Part shown: positions 44,225 to 52,548 of the stretch, one piece after another
Layout of the letters: each line of letters begins with the position of its first letter
Position numbering within the stretch: the first letter of the stretch is position 1
Assembly: GCA_910577925.1 (NCBI GenBank)
Contig: CAJTOI010000001.1
Location: 190,528 to 254,527, forward strand
Direction of reading: 5' to 3'
From: an uncultured Roseburia sp.
GTDB taxonomy: Bacteria; Bacillota; Clostridia; Lachnospirales; Lachnospiraceae
DNA: 64,000 nt
Notes under the pieces: model-generated
Database searches by the model: none
Seen by the model: only the letters and a program-made list of their open reading frames with translations
Told to the model about the DNA's origin: nothing
Program-made: the position numbers and the translations under genes

Positions 44225-44749
44225 TTATTCTGTCGTCACGCTTGAGAAATTCACTCCTACAATAAAATCCGAGCCGCCGAATATTTCCTGCATCGCCTCT
44301 AAGATTTCTGCTTTCACAGCCTTCTGTCCGTCCTCACTGAATGACTCCATTGTATAAGAACCGACAATGGTATTAATCTCGCTGCGGATAATGGTCTCTT
44401 TTTCCGCCATTCCCTCCGCGCCGCCATAGGTCTTGTAGCCTTCGCTCTCCTTATTCATAGACAATCCGACAGAAAACACTGCATAATGTCTTTTTCCGTC
44501 ACCGCTTTCCGCAAGATTTACCGTAAAGCTGTCCGTAACATTGTACACCTCAATACTCTCGATCGGAACAGACAGCGTGTCTTTATTCTGTCCTCCCTCA
44601 AGCTCCAGATTAATCGCCGAACAGACCTGATCGATCAGCTCATTTGATTTCTTTGTCTGCGGCACAATCGTAAATGTAAGAATCGCCGTTAAAACAAGAT
44701 TCACCAAAACCAATGCAAGAATCAATACAGATATCAGATTTTTTTTCAT
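44225..44749 (-). CDS. fliL: Flagellar stator-associated protein FliL
   Basis: A 174-residue single-pass protein: short cytoplasmic tail, transmembrane helix about 7-28, then an extracytoplasmic domain. Family fit is moderate but position between motB and fliM supports it. FliL rings strengthen stator units. Confidence 0.82.
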   Translation of the reverse strand: MKKNLISVLILALVLVNLVLTAILTFTIVPQTKKSNELIDQVCSAINLELEGGQNKDTLSVPIESIEVYNVTDSFTVNLAESGDGKRHYAVFSVGLSMNKESEGYKTYGGAEGMAEKETIIRSEINTIVGSYTMESFSEDGQKAVKAEILEAMQEIFGGSDFIVGVNFSSVTTE

Positions 44750-44761
44750 ATGCTTACCTTC

Positions 44762-45574
44762 CTACTCACTTAAGTCTGAAATATAAGAATTATATACTTT
44801 AATTTCCACGCGCCGGTTTCTCGCTCTTCCCTCTGTTGTGGAATTATCTGCAATCGGCACATACTCTCCGCGCCCGGAGGATTTGATAAGCCCCGGATCC
44901 AGCGACGTGATTTCCCGCAGATATTCGGCTACCGTGTAAGCCCTGTACATCGAGAGTACGTTGTTGTCCTCGTACTTTGCCGAGTGAATCGGCACATTGT
45001 CCGTATGTCCTTCCACCTCAATAATATTGCGGTCATAAATCCCTATGATTTTTCCGAGCTTCTCAATCAGAGGATACGCCTCCTGGCGCAGTTCTGATTT
45101 TCCGGAGTCAAACAGCAGCGCGCCGTTCATATTAAGCACGACGTATTCCGCATTGAATTCCACTTCCACCTGATCCCGCAAACCGTACTGTGCAATGCCC
45201 GCCTCGATTTGTTCCGCCATCTTCTCAGACTCGGCCAACGCCTGTTCCTGATACGCCTCCGCGACATCCTCCGCACCCGAAGAATCGTCCTCGGACTTGG
45301 AATTTGCCATTTCTTTATAGTATCTGTCCAAAAATTCCAGCTGGCTGACTCCGGAAGAAATCAATTCTCCCTCTCCGATCGATGCCCCGCCGTTCGGCAG
45401 AATACTGAATGTGCTCTGCATGGAGGCAATCACCTTCTCAAACTTCTCGGCATCCACTGTGGACATTGAAAAAAGCAGCACGAAGAAACAAAGCAGCAGA
45501 TTCATCAAATCACTGAATGTCGCCATCCACGCTGGCGAACCCTTTGGCGGCTCTTCCTGTTTTTTTCTTGCCAC
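44762..45574 (-). CDS. motB: Flagellar stator protein MotB
   Basis: A 270-residue stator subunit. The single transmembrane helix carries proton-path Asp22 (TFSDLMNLLLCFFVLLFSM), followed by a plug and linker region and a C-terminal OmpA-like peptidoglycan-binding domain (VEGHTDNVPI). Its first base overlaps the motA stop, so translation is coupled. Confidence 0.96.
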   Translation of the reverse strand: MARKKQEEPPKGSPAWMATFSDLMNLLLCFFVLLFSMSTVDAEKFEKVIASMQSTFSILPNGGASIGEGELISSGVSQLEFLDRYYKEMANSKSEDDSSGAEDVAEAYQEQALAESEKMAEQIEAGIAQYGLRDQVEVEFNAEYVVLNMNGALLFDSGKSELRQEAYPLIEKLGKIIGIYDRNIIEVEGHTDNVPIHSAKYEDNNVLSMYRAYTVAEYLREITSLDPGLIKSSGRGEYVPIADNSTTEGRARNRRVEIKVYNSYISDLSE

Positions 45575-46374
45575 TATTCTTCACCTCCACCGCCATCAGC
45601 TGCACCTGCCCGTTCTGCCGGGGATAAGAACGATTTCAGCTTTTCTTCTATGACACGCGGATTCTCTCCTGCCTGTATCGAAAGGATGCCCTCCACCGTA
45701 ATCTCCTTCATCATCATCTCCATGGTGTCATTTACCTGTAATTTGGTCGCAACCGGTGTACAAAGCCAGTTTGCAATCAGCGAACCGTACAGCGTCGTTA
45801 CAAGCGCAACCGCCATACTCGGTCCGATGGAAGACGGGTCATCCAGATCCTTCAGCATCAGAATCAATCCGATCAGAGTACCGATCATACCCCAGGCAGG
45901 ACCCAGCTCCGCCCATTTCTCCCAAAATCCAATATTCTTCTTATGACGTGCGGAAATACATGACAAATCTGTCTCCATAATTCCCCGCACCAGCTCCGGG
46001 TCCGTACCGTCAACGACAAGCATGATTCCCTTTTTCAGGAACTCATCCTCGATACCGTTTGCAGCCTCCTCCAATGCAAGAAGTCCCTCTTTCCGCGCAG
46101 TGTTTGACAAATCAATAATATGCTGAATTGCCTCCGCCGGATTTAATGTCTCGTTTTTGAAAATAAGCGTGATACTCTTCAGTCCGGCGATAAAATCCGG
46201 AAGCTTGTGTGATTCCAGCGTACCTGCAATGGAACCTCCGAACGTAATGACAACCGAAGCGAAGTCAAACATACTCCTCAGTCCGGCCACTCCACTATTC
46301 GAGATAACTCCATAGAAAAACATTGCAGCACCAAGCAGCATCCCTGCCAAAGAAGCTATATCCAATTCTTCCAC
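45574..46374 (-). CDS. motA: Flagellar stator protein MotA
   Basis: A 266-residue stator subunit with four transmembrane helices; the conserved prolines are in GPAWGMIGTLIGL and related segments. It begins the motA-motB-fliL block, which is placed inside the fla/che operon here, while Bacillus motAB is elsewhere. Promoter-like signals and a large hairpin lie just upstream. Confidence 0.95.
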   Translation of the reverse strand: MEELDIASLAGMLLGAAMFFYGVISNSGVAGLRSMFDFASVVITFGGSIAGTLESHKLPDFIAGLKSITLIFKNETLNPAEAIQHIIDLSNTARKEGLLALEEAANGIEDEFLKKGIMLVVDGTDPELVRGIMETDLSCISARHKKNIGFWEKWAELGPAWGMIGTLIGLILMLKDLDDPSSIGPSMAVALVTTLYGSLIANWLCTPVATKLQVNDTMEMMMKEITVEGILSIQAGENPRVIEEKLKSFLSPAERAGAADGGGGEE

Positions 46375-46421
46375 CTACCATCCTTGTAATTATAGTATTA
46401 CTCTATAGTACCTTTTGTCTA

Positions 46422-46450
46422 ATTCTACTAAACTATCGACTTTTTGTCTA
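46422..46450 (-). promoter_or_regulatory. Second promoter-like site upstream of motA
   Basis: TAGACA and TAGAAT with a 17-base spacer on the minus strand. It overlaps a GAAA-N15-GTCGATAG stretch (GTCGATAG at 46433-46440) that loosely resembles the sigma-D consensus. Confidence 0.4.
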
Positions 46451-46486
46451 CTTTTTTTCAAAAAAAGCAGACATTTTCACAATATC

Positions 46487-46536
46487 AACCGTGTGGACAC
46501 AGACTTCCCCGCAGGAAAGGTCTGTGCCACACGGTT
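46487..46536 (-). promoter_or_regulatory. 17-bp stem-loop upstream of motA
   Basis: AACCGTGTGGCACAGAC pairs with GTCTGTG-CCACACGGTT, one bulged base, around a 15-base loop. No T-tract follows, so it is not a standard terminator. It starts about where the transcript of the promoter at 46546-46574 would begin. Confidence 0.7.
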
Positions 46537-46545
46537 ATATCGTGC

Positions 46546-46574
46546 ATTATACCATATATAGTAGCCTGTGTGAA
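46546..46574 (-). promoter_or_regulatory. Sigma-A-type promoter between flgE and motA
   Basis: TTCACA and a perfect TATAAT with a 17-base spacer on the minus strand, 47 bases after the flgE frame ends in transcript order. It would serve motA and the downstream half of fla/che. Confidence 0.6.
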
Positions 46575-46621
46575 CACATGGAACCATATATATTTTATTT
46601 TTTTATAAATCCGCTTCAAAC

Positions 46622-48313
46622 TTAACGCTTCAGATTTACAAGCTCCTCAAGCAGCGTATCTGAGGTCGTGATTATACGGGAGTTGGCCTGGAATCCGCGC
46701 TGTGTCGTAATCATCTGCGTAAACTCTGTGGAGAGGTCTACATTGGACATCTCAAGCTCACCGGACGTCATCTTGCTGCCGTCTGCCGTGATATCAACAC
46801 CGATTCCGTCAAACTCACCGGAGTTTAAGGTTGTGCTGTAGCAGTTGTCCCCGACTTTCTCAAGACCGGATGCATTTGCGAACTGGGCAACCGCGATCTG
46901 GCACAAAAGCTCGGTGTTGCCGTTGTCGTAAGTACCGTAAATCTCACCGTTGTTGCTGACGGAGAGTCCGATTAACGCACCTAATTTCTTTCCTTTACCG
47001 GTCTTTCCGTCCGTATCTCCGGAATCGATTCCGGCCGTGGACTTACCGCCGTTGTTGGTGTTCTGTGTTTTTGAAAAGTCAATATCGATATTCTCGAAGT
47101 TGCCGTTCGGAAACAGACCTGAAGTTGCAAGATTCAAAATCGCATTGTCCACGCCCGCACTTCCGATACCGACATACGTACCATCCTCTGGAGAAAACAG
47201 CAGGTTTGTGCTGACCGTGTTGTTCACGACCTCAAGCACCGGATTACCGTTTGCATCCGTTGTGATCGTTCCCGCCGCTTTTGCAGCCGGGTTTCCCGCC
47301 GCATCCACAAAATTCATACGGTCAAGCATATCCACGGAAAAACCTGCAAAAATATCCGCATAGGTTACGGTGATGTTCGCTGTCGGGTTCGCAGGATCCG
47401 GATATGTATAATATCCCTCCTGTCCCGCAACCGGAGTCAGCGCCGTCCATCCTCCGGCTCCGTCACTGATAGAAATCGTATTACCGACAACCTGATATCC
47501 GTTGTTGACCTGATACTGGGTCGTGGTGGAAGTCGGGCTTCCGAATATCGCCGCAAGCTGCGCGTTTGTCGCGGTAGACTCTGAGAAAATCGCATTGCTG
47601 TTGCTGTCTAAGATCTCCTTCAGCGCCACGGTAAAGTTGCCGTTGTCATCTACTTTTTTCACGGAAAACTTTGCGGTATATGCATATCCGAGCTTATCGT
47701 AGAAGTTTAAGTTCATCACCATACCTTCGTCGCTGACAACATCCGTATCGTTCTTGTCAATGATCCCGGAACAGGTCGCATTTGTAGTCGGCTCCGGTGC
47801 GCTCGTCAGGTTCTCGGCCGCCATTATGTGCAACGGGGACACCGTGTCTTTTTTGATCGCACCCGTTGTCGGGTCTACCTGCCATCCCATTACCGTATAT
47901 CCTGTGGATGTCATACACAGGTTTCCCGCACCGTCCACATAAAAGGAACCGGCTCTCGTAAAGAGATTCTCCGAACCGTTATTTACGATAAAGAAATTGG
48001 TCGAGTTGCTGTCGGAAAGACGGATATCAAACGGATTACCGGTTGTCTCCGCCGCTCCTGGGGAAGTGATGCTGAGGTTGGTCGCCGCGGTGGTAACACC
48101 GAGTCCGATCTGTTTTGCATTGACACCGCCGAGTCCGGTCGCCACATTCGCTCCGGATGCGTTCGACGTTGTCTGGTATAAAATATCCTGGAATGTAACC
48201 GAGGATGACTTGAATGCTACGGTATTTACGTTTGCGATATTGTTACCGATAACGTCCATTTTGGTCTGATGTGTCTTCAATCCAGACACAGCAGAATACA
48301 TTGATCTCATCAT
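46622..48313 (-). CDS. flgE: Flagellar hook protein FlgE
   Basis: A 563-residue hook subunit. The N-terminal rod-type motif (SMYSAVSGLKTHQTKMDVIG, NNIANVNTVAFK) and the C-terminal helix (NVDLSTEFTQMITTQRGFQANSR, partly quoted) are complete. The middle domain is larger than in short hooks and rich in Asn, Thr and Gly. No flbD gene follows it. Confidence 0.95.
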   Translation of the reverse strand: MMRSMYSAVSGLKTHQTKMDVIGNNIANVNTVAFKSSSVTFQDILYQTTSNASGANVATGLGGVNAKQIGLGVTTAATNLSITSPGAAETTGNPFDIRLSDSNSTNFFIVNNGSENLFTRAGSFYVDGAGNLCMTSTGYTVMGWQVDPTTGAIKKDTVSPLHIMAAENLTSAPEPTTNATCSGIIDKNDTDVVSDEGMVMNLNFYDKLGYAYTAKFSVKKVDDNGNFTVALKEILDSNSNAIFSESTATNAQLAAIFGSPTSTTTQYQVNNGYQVVGNTISISDGAGGWTALTPVAGQEGYYTYPDPANPTANITVTYADIFAGFSVDMLDRMNFVDAAGNPAAKAAGTITTDANGNPVLEVVNNTVSTNLLFSPEDGTYVGIGSAGVDNAILNLATSGLFPNGNFENIDIDFSKTQNTNNGGKSTAGIDSGDTDGKTGKGKKLGALIGLSVSNNGEIYGTYDNGNTELLCQIAVAQFANASGLEKVGDNCYSTTLNSGEFDGIGVDITADGSKMTSGELEMSNVDLSTEFTQMITTQRGFQANSRIITTSDTLLEELVNLKR

Positions 48314-48389
48314 AGTTGAAATGACCTCCTAAAATTATGTGCTGTTCTCCCATCTGTCAGTCCGGGATTTTTGCCTCCCTAAGGTCCGG

Positions 48390-48788
48390 CTATACTATCA
48401 CAGCACCGTCAATATTTGTAAAAATGCTGTTGTCCGATTCGCCCTGGTCGATTGCAGTCACCACCGTGCGATTCGGAACATTTACAATAAATGCGAGAGA
48501 ATCAAGAATCACAAGCGAATCCTGAATCCCCTTTTCACTTGCTTTCATCACGCCGGATTCCAAGCGGTCACTCTGCTCCTGCGACAGATTGATATGTCTG
48601 TCTGACAGACGCATTGCGGCATGTTTGGAAAATCTCAGCTCAAAGCTGCCAGTAACATCCTGTTTCTGTTTTAATATCTCCTCAAAGGAAATACCCTTCC
48701 CGGAGCTTGCTGCATCCGTGCTCTTTCGGGTCAGATACTGGTCAGTCACCTGCTCAATGGAAGCAAATTGGTTACTGATCTTATTCAT
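48390..48788 (-). CDS. Flagellar operon protein of the TIGR02530 type
   Basis: A 132-residue protein of the family found between flgD and flgE in many Firmicutes. FELRFSKHAAMRLSDRHINL and VPNRTVVTAID are the recognisable segments; the end reads IFTNIDGAVIV. Function is not firmly known. It takes the place of flbD in this operon. Confidence 0.82.
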   Translation of the reverse strand: MNKISNQFASIEQVTDQYLTRKSTDAASSGKGISFEEILKQKQDVTGSFELRFSKHAAMRLSDRHINLSQEQSDRLESGVMKASEKGIQDSLVILDSLAFIVNVPNRTVVTAIDQGESDNSIFTNIDGAVIV

Positions 48789-48806
48789 AAACCCATCTCC
48801 TAATTC

Positions 48807-49610
48807 TTATGCGCCTGTGCTGCCGCCCGTGCCGCCGCCGGTACCGCCTGTGCTGCCGCCTGTACCGCCTGTGCTGCCGCCGGCGCCTCCTGTACTTCCG
48901 GAACCGCCCGTGCCGCCGGAACCATCCGTACCGCCCGTGCCGCCAGAACCATCCGTACCGCCGTTATTGCTGCCGTCCGAATTGTTCCCGGTCAGCTCAT
49001 TCATCTTCGCCACAAGCTCTTTGTACTTTTTGATTGTATCCTGGTCAATGTAGGACTGCTGATAGCTGTTCATGCTCTCAAGATATTTCGTCAGCGCCTC
49101 CACAGCCTCCTTATCCTTCACCGTCAGTTTATCCGCACTCGGAAGATTTGCCACCGCAGCCTTAAACGTATTCGCCAGCGTGATGGCCTCCATGTATTCG
49201 GGATCGACTACCTGATAGATATCGTCGATGGAATAAGCATTTCCGTTTACATAGACATAGGTCTTATTGTTCTCATACTGCACATAGTCTACAAACCCTG
49301 CCGTTGCCGTCGTCTCGCCGGTCGTCGGTGAAGTGCTCTTGACCATTACGTATTTTCCGACCAAATCGTTTGCCTTGCTGCTCTCGATCGAACTCTGCAT
49401 GTTGAGCATGGCTTCCATCTGTGAGAACGTCGCAAGCTGTGCCACATACTCCGTATTGCTCGTCGGCTCAAGCGGATCCTGATACTGCATCTCTGCGCAT
49501 AACAGCTGCAAAAACTGGTCATACCCAAGATCGTTGCCGGAAGCTTTGGTTTCTTCTTCTTTTCTGGTATCAACTACCTTACCGTTTTCCACGGACGCTA
49601 TTAATGCCAT
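48807..49610 (-). CDS. flgD: Hook cap protein FlgD with long Gly/Thr/Ser tail
   Basis: A 267-residue hook scaffolding protein. The N-terminal region has the FlgD motif YDQFLQLLCAEMQYQDPLEP at 30-49. The C-terminal 60 residues (208-267) are almost only Gly, Thr, Ser, Asp and Ala in short repeats such as GGTGGSTGG. The usual Ig and Tudor-like domains of FlgD are reduced. Confidence 0.93.
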   Translation of the reverse strand: MALIASVENGKVVDTRKEEETKASGNDLGYDQFLQLLCAEMQYQDPLEPTSNTEYVAQLATFSQMEAMLNMQSSIESSKANDLVGKYVMVKSTSPTTGETTATAGFVDYVQYENNKTYVYVNGNAYSIDDIYQVVDPEYMEAITLANTFKAAVANLPSADKLTVKDKEAVEALTKYLESMNSYQQSYIDQDTIKKYKELVAKMNELTGNNSDGSNNGGTDGSGGTGGTDGSGGTGGSGSTGGAGGSTGGTGGSTGGTGGGTGGSTGA

Positions 49611-49624
49611 ACAATTCTCCTTTC

Positions 49625-51175
49625 TTATGCTGTAAAATCAACAGAGTTCCCCTGTTCTGCCATCATCTGCGCCACAAGACTTTCCTCTTCCGACATCACG
49701 CCGCCAAGCTCATCTAAACTGTTCAGATTAATATGTCTTGTTCTGCCGGCCGTTTTCTCCTGCTCTTCGGCCTGCCTCTGCTCCTGCTGTGCATTCTGCT
49801 CGAGGTTGCGCTCAAATTCATGGCTTCCCACCGCAACTTCAACGGCATCGACTTTCACACCGGCCTGATTCATCTCCTGTTTTAAGGTGACAAGCTGCTG
49901 TTCCAAAGCTTCTTTTACCGCCTCATTCTGTGTGTAAATCTGCGCGGATACAACACCGTTTTTCGTTGTGACTGACAGCATAAGCTTGCCGAGATTTTCC
50001 GGATTCAGCTGCATTTCCATTGTCGTGGATGTGTTGTTCACGATCACTCTGGAAAATTCCGCAATCTGACGGATAATATTCTGTATATCCATCTGTCCTG
50101 CAAAGCTTCCGATATTTCCGGCTCCGGCCGTCTGCACCGCGGCATTCTGTACCGGTACACTGCCTGCCTGAACATTGTCTGCTCCCTGTTCATGCAAAGC
50201 AAAACCTCCGCGGTTGTGATTCGATCTCGACTGACCGCTTCCGTCCTGTTCCGTCTCATGCTGCGTTTTCTCGGCTGCCTGCGGTTCCTCCGTCCCGATC
50301 TTTTCTGTCGGCGCCTCGATCCCTTCTGCTTCCTCATCCGCCTGCACCGCTCCTGCCTCCGCAGGCTGCTTTGCTGCGGCCGCATCATCCCGCACTGCCG
50401 TCTCCGCCTGTACCGCGTTCTCCCGCAGACCTTCCGTCTCCCGGCCGTCTGCCGTTGCAGTGTTGTACTCAGATCCCGCAGCCGTCATCCGGTCTGTGGC
50501 ATCCTCCATGACTTCCTCTGTCGGTACCTGCAAAGAGTCCCCGGCCGTCATTTCACCGGATACATCCATCGCCTGCTTCAGCTGTTCCATAAACGCTTCT
50601 CTCGACAGCCCAAGCTCCTGCAGAAGGCTCTCACTGATCGTATTTACCGCCTGCATCACCGTCATGAACTCACCGCTTACCAACAACGCGCCAGGATCCG
50701 TCTCTCCTGTAAGTTCCGCCACAAGCGATGCCAGCTGATTCGGATTCATTAAATCGGCATAACTGAGGCCCAAGACGCTCATCGCATCTTCAATCTGTTC
50801 GTCCGACACGCCGAGTTCTTCTTTCAGAACTTCTTTTACCTCTCCGGAAAACTTTTCCAAAGCTTCCTTTGCTCTGCCGTCTTCCTTCCACTTTGTATCG
50901 GACGAATCTGCGGCCTGCACTTCCCGCCGTTGTCTGTAATGCGCATAATCGTGCTCCACATCCGCGGGCTTTTGGACTGTCCTGTTCGCCGCCTTCACAT
51001 CCCCTGCACCTGCAGCGGACATCCCGGCAAACAGCTTTCCTTCTGCCATCGCAGCCATCTGGCCCATCCAATCCGAAAAGCTGACCTTGCTTTCCTCCGG
51101 CACCGATATTCCTGCATCCGCCGCCTGATTCTGAATAAAAATCCTGCCGATTTCAGAAATATTTGATGTTCCCAT
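49625..51175 (-). CDS. fliK: Hook-length control protein FliK
   Basis: A 516-residue hook-length ruler. Start set at the ATG at 51175 with GGAGG seven bases upstream. Most of the protein is an extended, low-complexity Ala/Glu/Gln region; the C-terminal domain (MEMQLNPENLGKLMLSVTTK, then VKEALEQQLVTLK) is the export-switch domain that talks to FlhB. Position between the MotE-like gene and flgD is standard. Confidence 0.92.
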   Translation of the reverse strand: MGTSNISEIGRIFIQNQAADAGISVPEESKVSFSDWMGQMAAMAEGKLFAGMSAAGAGDVKAANRTVQKPADVEHDYAHYRQRREVQAADSSDTKWKEDGRAKEALEKFSGEVKEVLKEELGVSDEQIEDAMSVLGLSYADLMNPNQLASLVAELTGETDPGALLVSGEFMTVMQAVNTISESLLQELGLSREAFMEQLKQAMDVSGEMTAGDSLQVPTEEVMEDATDRMTAAGSEYNTATADGRETEGLRENAVQAETAVRDDAAAAKQPAEAGAVQADEEAEGIEAPTEKIGTEEPQAAEKTQHETEQDGSGQSRSNHNRGGFALHEQGADNVQAGSVPVQNAAVQTAGAGNIGSFAGQMDIQNIIRQIAEFSRVIVNNTSTTMEMQLNPENLGKLMLSVTTKNGVVSAQIYTQNEAVKEALEQQLVTLKQEMNQAGVKVDAVEVAVGSHEFERNLEQNAQQEQRQAEEQEKTAGRTRHINLNSLDELGGVMSEEESLVAQMMAEQGNSVDFTA

Positions 51176-51251
51176 CACTGTTCCTCCTTCCTTATCATAT
51201 TTGCGAAGGATATCCCTTCCTGTCACGGAAAGTCCTCCTTCTATATATATT

Positions 51252-52091
51252 CTAAGGCTCCATAATCGCCGTGACCTTCGCTGCGGTCTCAGCGTTCATT
51301 TTGCCAAGAATATCTGCTCTTGACTGTGCATCCATATTCAGCAGAATATTCGCCACCAGTTTCAAATCATCCGTCATGGTATCGAAAATCGCTGCCGCTT
51401 CTTTCGGTTTCATGGACGAATAGGTATTCACATATTCTTTCAGTTTTTCGTCCTCAGCAGTCTGTTCCACTACCTGACGGTAAATCATCTCGGCATTCGC
51501 CGGATCTATGCTCTCGTAATATGCCTTATATTCTTGTATATCGGGCGCCGAATCGGAAAACACAACCTCCTCGTAGAATTTTTCACGGATCGCCTCAAAG
51601 GCTGCCTCCTCCTGCTTATACTGTGCAAGCTCCGCCGCCTGGCTTTCCAGTTCACCGATATACTGCGCATCGGAGCTCGACGCATTCTGCGCCTCTCCCA
51701 GCTGAATTTCCAATTCCCGGATACGCGCCACCGCATCCTCCATACTGTCAAATGCATAGGCGGCATCTTCGGTCGACTCTGTCGCCGTCACCGAATCCGG
51801 CAAAATCCGGTTCACATACGGGACATCCTTAAGCAGCGGCCCGAGAACCGTGGAACCGAAGCCGCCCACGTCCCATTTAATCAGCAGCACAATAATCGCG
51901 AGCCAGATAATAATGATGATGATAGAAACAAAAAACACGGCTATCTTGCTGCCCGCGCTCTCCTCCTCCATATCCAGCTCGTCATTTGCGGTCTTTGACT
52001 TCTTTTTTGCTGCCTTCGCGGCTCTTTTTTCTTCTTTTCTGGCCCTCTTTTCCGCCTTCTTATCTAAAACCTCTTCGTTTTCGTCTGCCAT
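51252..52091 (-). CDS. MotE/YlxF-type flagellar protein (MgtE-N-like domain)
   Basis: A 279-residue single-pass protein: a Lys/Ala/Glu-rich cytoplasmic tail of 45 residues, a transmembrane helix at about 48-72, a coiled coil (about 115-170) and a C-terminal MgtE N-domain-like helical repeat (YSSMKPKEAAAIFDTMTDDL, ADILGKMNAETAAKVTAIM). Equivalent to Bacillus ylxF by position between fliJ and fliK. Related MotE proteins chaperone the stator. Confidence 0.82.
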   Translation of the reverse strand: MADENEEVLDKKAEKRARKEEKRAAKAAKKKSKTANDELDMEEESAGSKIAVFFVSIIIIIIWLAIIVLLIKWDVGGFGSTVLGPLLKDVPYVNRILPDSVTATESTEDAAYAFDSMEDAVARIRELEIQLGEAQNASSSDAQYIGELESQAAELAQYKQEEAAFEAIREKFYEEVVFSDSAPDIQEYKAYYESIDPANAEMIYRQVVEQTAEDEKLKEYVNTYSSMKPKEAAAIFDTMTDDLKLVANILLNMDAQSRADILGKMNAETAAKVTAIMEP

Positions 52092-52103
52092 ACTGCCACC
52101 ATC

Positions 52104-52544
52104 CTAACTATCATGATAATTATAGCTTACCAGTTCGTCTATCTCCTTGCTCTCGGCCTTCTGAAGCTCGTATTTAAACTCTTCAAACTGCTTTTCACGC
52201 AGTTTCTCATGCGTCTTTCGCTCCACCATCACATCGTTTAAAGCCTTCCGCGCCAGTTCGACATTCCGCTCCGCTGCATGTACATTCATCAGCTGCGTCC
52301 TCTGCCGGCTTTTCATCACTTCGATTGCACTCCTGCACTCTTTGATCTCTCTGATGTTTAAACTGCCGCTGGCAAGCTTTCTCGCCTGCCGCTCATAGTC
52401 CGCGCGCCTCATCATAATCACGCGCAGCGCATCCTGCTCCTCCGCAAGCCTGGCATTGGCAGCACTGTATGCGATTTTAGCCTGATTTTCCATCTTAATC
52501 TTGATGTCTAAAATATTCTGCATCCGGTAAGTAAACTTTGCCAT
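52104..52544 (-). CDS. fliJ: Flagellar export protein FliJ
   Basis: A 146-residue antiparallel coiled-coil that links the FliI ring to FlhA. Start set at MAKFTYRMQNIL, whose GAGG ribosome site overlaps the fliI stop. The sequence is almost all helix. Confidence 0.9.
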   Translation of the reverse strand: MAKFTYRMQNILDIKIKMENQAKIAYSAANARLAEEQDALRVIMMRRADYERQARKLASGSLNIREIKECRSAIEVMKSRQRTQLMNVHAAERNVELARKALNDVMVERKTHEKLREKQFEEFKYELQKAESKEIDELVSYNYHDS

Positions 52545-52548
52545 AAAC

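Noticed and set aside
46487..46536. Stem-loop before motA as an intrinsic terminator
   Set aside because: No T-tract follows on either strand, and motA, motB and the rest would then lack expression from the main promoter. A 5' stabiliser fits better.
48807..49010. Repeat array in the flgD 3' end as CRISPR or VNTR element
   Set aside because: Repeats are short codon-level Gly/Thr/Ser units without spacers, all in frame with flgD.
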